Shown: piece after piece, positions 1-6,761 of the stretch
Position numbering within the stretch: the stretch's first letter is position 1
How the letters are laid out: every line of letters begins with the position of its first letter
From: an uncultured bacterium
GTDB taxonomy: Bacteria > Armatimonadota > UBA5829 > DSUL01
Length of the DNA stretch: 6,761 nt
Reading direction: 5' to 3'
NCBI GenBank assembly: GCA_937967775.1
Contig: CALCJH010000284.1
Location: 1 to 6,761, forward strand
Translations under genes and position numbers: made by a program
Notes under the pieces: generated by a model
The model's database searches: none
The model's input: the letters and a program-made list of their open reading frames with translations, nothing else
What the model was told of the DNA's origin: nothing

Positions 1-730
1 GGATGCTCACCTCCTGCGCCGCCTGATACACCATCCGCAGCGCCACCGGCTTGATGCACGGGCCGGACAGCCCTCCCGTGACGTTAGCCAGCCGGAAGGT
101 GCGCGTCTTGATGTCAATGGCCGTGCCGACCAGCGTGTTGATGAGCGAAATACCGTCCGCCCCGCCCTCTTCACACGCCCGCGCGAAGGGGCGGATGTCC
201 GTGACGTTCGGTGAAAGCTTGGGGATGACTGGCAGCCGGGTGCGCTCACGGACGGCGCTGACCACCCGGTGCGTCATGGCCGGGTCTGCCGCGAACTCGG
301 CGTGACCGTGCTCCACATTCGGGCAGCTGATGTTGATCTCCAGCGCGTGGACCCCCTCCACACCGTCCAGACGGGCGGCAAGCTCGGCATAGTCTTCCAC
401 CCGGTTGCCCACGATGTTTACCACGACCTTCGTATCGAACTGACGGAGGAAGGGCAGCTTATCCGCAACGAACGAGTCCACCCCGTCGTTCTGAAGGCCG
501 ATGGCGTTCAGCATGCCGGACGCGGTCTCGAAGATACGGGGCGGAGGGTTACCTTTGCGCGGCTCCAGCGAGGTGCCCTTCACGCAAATGCCACCGAGCA
601 GCGAAAGGTCGTAGATGCGGGCGAACTCCCGGCCGAACCCGAACGTGCCGGATGCCACCAGCACCGGATTCTTGAAGCGCACCCCGGCGAAATCCACTTC
701 CAGGCTGACGCGGTCCGGGCTCAGTCCCAT
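1..730 (-). CDS. pyrD: Dihydroorotate dehydrogenase, class 1B catalytic subunit (3' end beyond window)
   Basis: Oxidises dihydroorotate to orotate with FMN in the cytoplasm. I translated this frame by hand: 243 codons are open from the ATG at 730-728 to the window edge (last full codon 4-2). Class 1 PyrD motifs appear in order: [13 protein letters not shown] (21-33), [16 protein letters not shown] (50-65, with Lys51), [10 protein letters not shown] (72-81), and [12 protein letters not shown] from residue 131. Cys136 in the last motif is the catalytic base; cysteine here, not serine, marks class 1, and the adjacent pyrK points to the NAD-dependent 1B type. The family is usually about 300-310 residues, so roughly 60 C-terminal residues, including the last phosphate-binding glycine loop for FMN, are missing. 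The start lies inside the end of pyrK (10-base overlap), with GAGG five bases upstream. One oddity is Asp82 in GLQNDG, where NPG is usual. Confidence 0.96.
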   Translation of the reverse strand, partial: MGLSPDRVSLEVDFAGVRFKNPVLVASGTFGFGREFARIYDLSLLGGICVKGTSLEPRKGNPPPRIFETASGMLNAIGLQNDGVDSFVADKLPFLRQFDTKVVVNIVGNRVEDYAELAARLDGVEGVHALEINISCPNVEHGHAEFAADPAMTHRVVSAVRERTRLPVIPKLSPNVTDIRPFARACEEGGADGISLINTLVGTAIDIKTRTFRLANVTGGLSGPCIKPVALRMVYQAAQEVSI

Positions 731-1563
731 ATCAGCCTCGCCGCATCCACCACGGGCCCTTCCACGCACGCGCGCTGGAACTCGAAGTCGTCCGGACTGT
801 CGCCGGTCCGCATCTTGATGGCGCAGCCCATGCACGTGCCGATCCCGCAGCCCATATATGTCTCAAGCGAAAGGTAACACTTCACGCCGAACCGCGCGGC
901 CATAGCGGAGACAGCTTTGAGCATCGGTGTGGGACCGCAGACATACAGCACCGGCCGATCCGGCGAAGCGGAAAGATAACGCTCCAGCAGATCCGTCACC
1001 AGGCCGTGATGGCCTGCGCTTCCGTCGTCGGTGGCCACCTCGCAACGCACGCCGGCCTCCTCGAACTCCCGGATCTGGACGATGGCATCACGACTGCGGG
1101 CTCCGTAGAGAAGATGGACCGGGCGGCTCTCGCCCTTCTCCCGCAGATGCTGCGCCGCCAGCAGGAACGAGGCGATACCAAGGCCTCCCGCCACGAAAAC
1201 CAACTCCCCGCCCTTCTCCGGCTCCAGAGGATACTGCCGTCCCAGTGGGCCCAGTACGTCCAGCCAGTCACCGGGACGCTTGGCGGAGATCTGGCGCGTG
1301 AAGTGACCTATCGCCTCGTAGAGAATGGCGAAGGTCCCGGCCTCGCGGTCCACGTGGTTGACGGAGAACGGTCTGCGCAAGAACGGATCGTTCGAGTCCG
1401 CCACGCGGATCTCTACGAACTGCCCAGGCAGCGCGTTTTCCGCGATCTCCGGGCACTCCAGATGGTGAAGATGGATCTCGCCGGAAAGCTTTTCGGTCTC
1501 GGCGATGCGGCATCGCCGGCTGAAAATGGGCGCCTCCGCCGCCGTCAGTGTTTCCCGCGTCAC
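721..1563 (-). CDS. pyrK: Dihydroorotate dehydrogenase B, electron transfer subunit PyrK
   Basis: Iron-sulfur flavoprotein that carries electrons from the FMN of PyrD through a 2Fe-2S cluster and FAD to NAD+. At 280 residues it is slightly longer than the usual 250-265. Domains in order: an N-terminal FAD-binding barrel with RRPFS (63-67) and LGPLG (104-108); a Rossmann NAD-binding part with VAGGLGIA (124-131), LLYGAR (151-156) and VCGPTPML (208-215); and a C-terminal cluster-binding segment with Cys239, Cys244, Cys247 and Cys266. The start is GTG at 1563-1561. It shares four bases (GTGA) with the carB stop, has AGGGAG six bases upstream, and leaves a plausible short leader before the first strand. 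The stop TGA at 723-721 lies inside pyrD. The last cysteine spacing is long (18 residues). Confusion with other ferredoxin-NADP reductase family members is unlikely given the C-terminal cluster and the pyrD neighbour. Confidence 0.97.
   Translation of the reverse strand: MTRETLTAAEAPIFSRRCRIAETEKLSGEIHLHHLECPEIAENALPGQFVEIRVADSNDPFLRRPFSVNHVDREAGTFAILYEAIGHFTRQISAKRPGDWLDVLGPLGRQYPLEPEKGGELVFVAGGLGIASFLLAAQHLREKGESRPVHLLYGARSRDAIVQIREFEEAGVRCEVATDDGSAGHHGLVTDLLERYLSASPDRPVLYVCGPTPMLKAVSAMAARFGVKCYLSLETYMGCGIGTCMGCAIKMRTGDSPDDFEFQRACVEGPVVDAARLIWD
736..739 (-). promoter_or_regulatory. Ribosome binding site of pyrD, inside pyrK
   Basis: The minus strand reads GAGG, five bases, then the ATG at 730-728. 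The site lies within the last codons of pyrK, so pyrD translation is probably coupled to pyrK. It supports this ATG as the pyrD start. Confidence 0.55.
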
Positions 1564-4500
1564 TCGCCGCTCCCTGCCGGCGCAACACCCACCGGCTCCT
1601 GGAGATACTCATTCACCGGAAGGCACGAGGACGCATCTCCCCTGCGCCGGCTCTGCAGAGCGACCAGCAGCGCCCGCGCCGTATCCAGCGAAGTCAGGCA
1701 CGGGATCTGATGCTGCACGGAAGACTTCCTGATGATGGCTGCCTCCTGCTCGCTGCGTTTGTCGTTGGAGACGGTGTTGATGAGCGCGTCCACCTTGCGC
1801 GAGCGCACCAGGTCCAGCAGGTTGGGAGAACCCTCGCTGATCTTCCGGACGGTAAGCGCCTCGATGCCCCGGCTGCGCAGGAAGGCGCCGGTGCCGGCAG
1901 TGGCATAAATCCGGAAGTCCAGATCCTGGAAGCCGCGGGCGATCTCCAGAGCCTCTTCCTTGTCTCTGTCGGCTACAGTGATGATGATGCGCCCGCGATC
2001 CGGCACATCCACCCCCGAGGCAACCATTGCCTTGTACAGCGCCTGCTCGAACTGGAAGTCCACCCCCATGATCTCCCCGGTGGACTTCATCTCCGGGCCG
2101 AGGGCGACATCCACCTCCGTGAGCTTGGCAAACGAAAAGACCGGAGCCTTGACCGCATACATGCCGCGGTCCGGCAGGAGACCGCTGCCATAGCCCTGCT
2201 CCGCCAGGGTCTGGCCAAGCATGATATTGGTGGCCACCTGCACCATCGGCACCCCGGTGATCTTGGAGAGATAAGGCACCGTGCGGCTGGCGCGCGGGTT
2301 GACCTCCAGCACCTGAACCTGATCCCCGTCCAGCACGAACTGGATGTTCATCAGGCCGATGACGTTCAGCTCCCGCGCGATGTTCACGGAATGGCGCACC
2401 ACCTGTTCCACAACGGAATCACTGAGCGAGATGGGTGGGCACACGGCCATGGAGTCCCCCGAGTGAACCCCGGCGCGCTCGATATGCTCCATGATCTGCG
2501 GGATGAGGCAGTCCCGGCCGTCGGCGATGACGTCCACCTCCAGCTCTTTGCCCACAATATACTTGTCTATCAGGATAGGGGCATCCGGCGAGACCGCCAT
2601 CACATATTTCATGTAGGCCAGAAGCTCCAGGCGGCTGCCGACGATCTCCATCGCCCGACCACCCAGTACGTAGCTGGGACGCACCAGCACAGGGTAGCCT
2701 ATCTCCTCCGCCACCTGCTCCGCCTCCTCGATGCTGGTGACCGCCCGTCCCGGCGGCTTGGGAACCCCCAGCCGGGAGAGCATCTTCTCGAAGAGATCCC
2801 GGTCCTCGGCGGCGTCTATACTCTCGAAGGATGAACCGAAAAGACGCACCCCGGCCCGGTGCAGCGGCCCGGCCAGATTGATGGCCGTCTGTCCGCCGAA
2901 CTGAACGATCACCCCTTCCGGCTGCTCCTCGTCCAGAACGTTAAGGACGTCCTCCGGAGTCAGCGGCTCGAAATACAGGCGGTCCGAAGTGTCGAAGTCC
3001 GTGGAGACGGTCTCCGGATTGTTGTTGATGATGATGGACTCGTATCCCGCTTCCCGCAGCGCCCACACCGCGTGCACGCTGGAGTAGTCGAACTCGATCC
3101 CCTGCCCGATGCGGATGGGCCCGGAGCCGATGACCACCGCCCGCTTGCGTTCTCCCGCGTGCTCTCTGATGGGCGCGGCCTCGTCTTCCGAATCGTAGGT
3201 TGAGTAGAAATACGGAGTCAGCGCCTCGAACTCCGCGGCGCACGTGTCCACCATCTTGTAAGTGGGCAAGATCCCTGCGCGCTTCCGGGCCTCGCGGACA
3301 GCCATCTCGGAAAGGCCGGCGAAGTCCGCGATGCTGCGGTCCAGGAAGCCCAGCCGCTTCAGCTGCAGTACCAGATCGCGTCCCTGCCCAGCTGCGGGGG
3401 AATTCTCCCCCGCCACGAATGCCCGGATCTCCTCTGCGCGCTCCCTGGCCTCCGACTCCGCATCCACGATCTTCTTGATGCTCTGGAGGAACCAGACGTC
3501 CACGCCCGAAAGCGCCGCGACCTCTTCCACCATCCATCCCCGCCGGAACGCCTCGGCGATGACGAACAGCCGCTCATCATTGGGGGTCTTGATGCCCTCC
3601 TCGATCTCCATCGGCCCCCACTTCTCGGCGTTCTTCAGCGTGAGCGAATGCAGCCCGACTTCAAGAGACCGGACCGCCTTCATCAGGGCTCCTTCGAAGG
3701 TCCGGTCAATGGCCATGACCTCGCCAGTCGCCTTCATCTGGGTTCCGATGGTGCGGTCCGCCTGGGGGAACTTGTCGAACGGCCAGCGCGGCACCTTCAC
3801 CACGCAGTAGTCCAGCGCGGGTTCGAAGCAGGCGAGAGTCTTCTTCGTGACAGCGTTAGGGATCTCGTCCAGGGTCAGACCCAGCGCGATCTTGGAAGCC
3901 ACACGGGCAATGGGATACCCCGTGGCCTTGGACGCAAGCGCGGAGGACCGGCTGACGCGCGGGTTGACCTCAATGACGAAATAGTCGAAGCTCTCCGGAT
4001 CCAGCGCAAGCTGCACGTTGCATCCGCCCTCGATCCCCAGCGCGCGGATGATCTTCAGAGAAGCCGTCCGCAGAAGCTGATATTCCTTGTCCGACAGAGT
4101 CTGGCTGGGCGCGACGACGATGGAGTCCCCTGTATGCACCCCCATCGGGTCCAGGTTCTCCATATTGCACACGGTGATAGCGTTGTCGGCACTGTCGCGC
4201 ATCACCTCATACTCGATCTCCTTCCACCCCAGCAGAGACCGCTCCACCATCACCTGGCTGCGCATGGAGAGGTTCAGACCGCGCTGCCCGATCTCAATCA
4301 GCTCATCCGCATTGTGGGCGATGCCGCCGCCCGTTCCACCCAGAGTGTAGGCGGGCCGGATGATAAGCGGGAAGATGCCCTTTTCCGCGATCTCGTGGAG
4401 CTGGGAGGCTTTCGTCACGATCCAGCTCTCCGGCACCGGTTCGCCGATGTCGCGCATCAGCTGCCGGAACAGCTCGCGATCCTCGGCTTTTTGAATGGAC

Positions 4501-4862
4501 TCCAGCGGGGTGCCCAGAAGCTGCACTCCGTATTTCTCGATGACCCCCGCCTGCGCCAGCGCGACGGCCAGGTTCAGACCCGTCTGCCCCCCCAGCGTGG
4601 GCAGCAGACCGTCCGGCCGCTCCTGCTCGATGACCCGGGTGGCGAACTCCACCGTCAGGGGCTCGATGTAGACCCGGTCCGCCATCTCGGTGTCCGTCAT
4701 AATGGTCGCCGGGTTGGAGTTGATGAGGACGACCTCACAGCCCTCTTCGCGCAGCGACCTGCACGCCTGGGTGCCCGCATAGTCGAACTCGGCCGCCTGC
4801 CCGATGACGATCGGGCCGCTTCCGATGACCATCACTTTCCTGATGTTCTCTCTTCTTGGCAT
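1560..4862 (-). CDS. carB: Carbamoyl-phosphate synthase large subunit
   Basis: Makes carbamoyl phosphate from bicarbonate, ammonia (channelled from CarA) and two ATP, for pyrimidines and arginine. The protein has 1100 residues, against about 1070 in E. coli and Bacillus, with the duplicated architecture intact. The first half has [16 protein letters not shown] (15-30), the ATP-grasp loop [12 protein letters not shown] (169-180), GWKE (212-215), GVHTGDS (241-247) and [10 protein letters not shown] (298-307). The oligomerisation linker is about 400-550. The second half has [16 protein letters not shown] (580-595), [14 protein letters not shown] (728-741), GVHSGDS (798-804) and EVNPRASRT (853-861). 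The regulatory MGS-like domain is about 936-1070, with Lys968, Thr988, Thr991, Lys1007 and Asn1029 at the positions that bind the nucleotide in E. coli. The ATG at 4862 gives the standard N-terminus ([17 protein letters not shown]), but no Shine-Dalgarno lies at a normal distance. It starts 11 bases after carA ends. The last 30 or so residues are a tail. Confidence 0.99.
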   Translation of the reverse strand: MPRRENIRKVMVIGSGPIVIGQAAEFDYAGTQACRSLREEGCEVVLINSNPATIMTDTEMADRVYIEPLTVEFATRVIEQERPDGLLPTLGGQTGLNLAVALAQAGVIEKYGVQLLGTPLESIQKAEDRELFRQLMRDIGEPVPESWIVTKASQLHEIAEKGIFPLIIRPAYTLGGTGGGIAHNADELIEIGQRGLNLSMRSQVMVERSLLGWKEIEYEVMRDSADNAITVCNMENLDPMGVHTGDSIVVAPSQTLSDKEYQLLRTASLKIIRALGIEGGCNVQLALDPESFDYFVIEVNPRVSRSSALASKATGYPIARVASKIALGLTLDEIPNAVTKKTLACFEPALDYCVVKVPRWPFDKFPQADRTIGTQMKATGEVMAIDRTFEGALMKAVRSLEVGLHSLTLKNAEKWGPMEIEEGIKTPNDERLFVIAEAFRRGWMVEEVAALSGVDVWFLQSIKKIVDAESEARERAEEIRAFVAGENSPAAGQGRDLVLQLKRLGFLDRSIADFAGLSEMAVREARKRAGILPTYKMVDTCAAEFEALTPYFYSTYDSEDEAAPIREHAGERKRAVVIGSGPIRIGQGIEFDYSSVHAVWALREAGYESIIINNNPETVSTDFDTSDRLYFEPLTPEDVLNVLDEEQPEGVIVQFGGQTAINLAGPLHRAGVRLFGSSFESIDAAEDRDLFEKMLSRLGVPKPPGRAVTSIEEAEQVAEEIGYPVLVRPSYVLGGRAMEIVGSRLELLAYMKYVMAVSPDAPILIDKYIVGKELEVDVIADGRDCLIPQIMEHIERAGVHSGDSMAVCPPISLSDSVVEQVVRHSVNIARELNVIGLMNIQFVLDGDQVQVLEVNPRASRTVPYLSKITGVPMVQVATNIMLGQTLAEQGYGSGLLPDRGMYAVKAPVFSFAKLTEVDVALGPEMKSTGEIMGVDFQFEQALYKAMVASGVDVPDRGRIIITVADRDKEEALEIARGFQDLDFRIYATAGTGAFLRSRGIEALTVRKISEGSPNLLDLVRSRKVDALINTVSNDKRSEQEAAIIRKSSVQHQIPCLTSLDTARALLVALQSRRRGDASSCLPVNEYLQEPVGVAPAGSGE
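1570..1575 (-). promoter_or_regulatory. Ribosome binding site of pyrK, inside carB
   Basis: The minus strand reads AGGGAG, six bases, then the GTG at 1563-1561. This is good Shine-Dalgarno spacing and decides the non-ATG start of pyrK. The site sits in the last codons of carB. Confidence 0.6.
3394..3413. repeat. Perfect 7-bp GC inverted repeat inside carB
   Basis: GCGGGGG at 3394-3400 pairs with CCCCCGC at 3407-3413 across a six-base loop that includes an EcoRI-type GAATTC on the minus strand reading. It codes for the AGENSPAA stretch of the CarB linker (around residues 484-491). No T-run follows on the minus strand, so it does not look like an intrinsic terminator. It could fold in the mRNA, or be a chance product of GC-rich codons. 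Confidence 0.4.
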
Positions 4863-4873
4863 GGGGTCGCTGG

Positions 4874-5956
<1,083 letters not shown>

Positions 5957-5966
5957 AGGATTTGCG

Positions 5967-5974
5967 CCCCTTTC
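5967..5974 (-). promoter_or_regulatory. Ribosome binding site of carA
   Basis: In the 40-base pyrC-carA spacer the minus strand reads GAAAGGGG, then ten bases, then TTG at 5956-5954. The spacing is a little long. It supports the TTG start, since no other start codon in this frame is nearby. I see no hairpin or T-run in this spacer, so no terminator between pyrC and carA. Confidence 0.6.
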
Positions 5975-5996
5975 ACTGCGTCGAAGCTACAGCCTG

Positions 5997-6761
5997 TCAC
6001 GCTCTCACGCGGCCGCGCGGAGCCCGCACCAGATCGCCGTGGACGATCTGCCCGCCCACGATGGTGGCCACCGCCCTCCCCCGCAGCTCCCAGCCTGCAA
6101 ACGGCGTGTTGCGGGAGCGGGACTGGAAGGCCTCCGGGTCCACGGTCCAGCGCTCATCCGGGTCTATGATGGTGATGTCCGCCGGACTCTGGAGCGAAAG
6201 ATGCCCGCCCGGAATCCCAAGGATGGAGGCGGGAGCGACTGTCATCTTGCGGATGGCGTCCGCCAGCCCAATGACTCCGGCGTGCACCAGCCGGGTTAGC
6301 ACCAGACCCAGCGCTGTTTCCAACCCCACCATCCCGAACGCCGCGGCCTGGAACTCGCACTCCTTCTCATGAGCGGCGTGCGGGGCGTGGTCGGTGGCGA
6401 TGGCGTCAATGGTGCCATCCGCAAGCCCCGCCCGCACCGCGTCCACGTCCTCGGCGGTGCGGACTGGAGGGCTGCACTTGACCATCGTGTCGTAGCCCAG
6501 CGCACTCTCATCCGTCAGGGTGAAATACTGAGGGCAGGTCTCGCAGGTGACGCTGACGCCACGCCTCTTGGCCTCCCGGACCAGCTCAATAGACCTGGCC
6601 GTCGAGATGTGCAGGATGTGCAACCGGCAGCCCGTCAGTTCGGCCAGACGGATGTTGCGCGCCACCTGGATCTCCTCGGCTGCGCGAGGCATCCCCTTCA
6701 ACCCCATCAACGTCGAGACCAACCCCTCGTTCATCACGCCGCCGCGGGTCATCGTCTTGTC
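5997..6761 (-). CDS. pyrC: Dihydroorotase, type I (5' end beyond window)
   Basis: Zinc amidohydrolase that cyclises carbamoyl aspartate to dihydroorotate. The frame stays open to the window edge (codons for Asp-Lys-Thr precede the first visible Met at 6752-6750). The 254 visible residues are the C-terminal part of a protein normally near 425, so the HxH metal motif, the metal-bridging residue and the first part of the barrel are outside. Counting from Met 6752: HILHIS (45-50), whose His48 matches the family zinc ligand; TDHAPH (120-125) with catalytic Asp121; EKE (129-131); GMVGLETALGLV (140-151); the family C-terminal signature SRSRNTPFAGWELRG (211-225); and a terminal strand ending IVGGQIVHG. 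These last motifs favour dihydroorotase over hydantoinase or allantoinase, as does the position ahead of carA. Two segments are unusual: ETCPQYF (71-77), where EVTPHH is common, and CSPPVR (93-98), where NPPLR is common. The stop is TGA at 5999-5997. Confidence 0.93.
   Translation of the reverse strand, partial: DKTMTRGGVMNEGLVSTLMGLKGMPRAAEEIQVARNIRLAELTGCRLHILHISTARSIELVREAKRRGVSVTCETCPQYFTLTDESALGYDTMVKCSPPVRTAEDVDAVRAGLADGTIDAIATDHAPHAAHEKECEFQAAAFGMVGLETALGLVLTRLVHAGVIGLADAIRKMTVAPASILGIPGGHLSLQSPADITIIDPDERWTVDPEAFQSRSRNTPFAGWELRGRAVATIVGGQIVHGDLVRAPRGRVRA

Noticed and set aside
269..877. Plus-strand open frame opposite pyrD and pyrK
   Set aside because: The opposite strand has catalytic PyrD motifs and the PyrK cluster cysteines, which explain the sequence; this frame shows nothing.
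1650..1661. 12-base perfect palindrome GCTCTGCAGAGC near the end of carB
   Set aside because: It sits in ordinary codons (ALQS) with no T-run, no repeat copies seen elsewhere and no intergenic position. Likely chance.
1548..2834. Long plus-strand open frame (428 codons) opposite carB
   Set aside because: It lies wholly antisense to conserved ATP-grasp and MGS coding sequence. Its translation is rich in His, Asp, Leu and Arg, as expected of the complement of GC-rich codons, and shows no family motif.
5957..5996. Possible promoter, PyrR-type attenuator or terminator between pyrC and carA
   Set aside because: The 40 bases hold the carA ribosome binding site but no hairpin, T-run, or clear -35/-10 pair. 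It is too short for an attenuator.

Overview
The window is a tightly packed stretch of a de novo pyrimidine (UMP) biosynthesis operon, all on the minus strand. In transcription order (high to low coordinates) it reads pyrC (dihydroorotase, start missing) - carA - carB - pyrK - pyrD (end missing). The identifications rest on strong family motifs in every gene. The two edge genes run out of the window, so the operon continues on both sides.

Layout: 6761-5997 pyrC, 3' 254 codons; 5996-5957 a 40-base spacer with the carA ribosome binding site; 5956-4874 carA, with a TTG start; 11 bases; 4862-1560 carB; a 4-base GTGA overlap; 1563-721 pyrK; a 10-base overlap; 730-1 pyrD, first 243 codons. There is no gap longer than 40 bases, and I see no RNA gene, mobile element, CRISPR array, promoter or terminator.

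Together the enzymes cover much of the pathway. CarA releases ammonia from glutamine and CarB makes carbamoyl phosphate from it. An aspartate carbamoyltransferase, not in view, would make carbamoyl aspartate, which PyrC cyclises to dihydroorotate. The PyrD/PyrK pair (class 1B) oxidises dihydroorotate to orotate and passes electrons through FMN, a 2Fe-2S cluster and FAD to NAD+. The UMP-type allosteric domain of CarB is present and largely intact.

Organism: a GC-rich bacterium (by eye around 60% or more, with strongly G/C-ending codons). The order pyrC-carA-carB-pyrK-pyrD and the use of PyrK with class 1B PyrD match the Bacillus-type operon, so a Firmicutes-like or other Gram-positive-like or deep-branching lineage is plausible, but the sequence alone does not fix the phylum. 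This is core metabolism. I found no new system, only modest departures from family norms: the PyrC active-site region, the CarB C-terminal tail, the TTG start of carA, and PyrK cysteine spacing.
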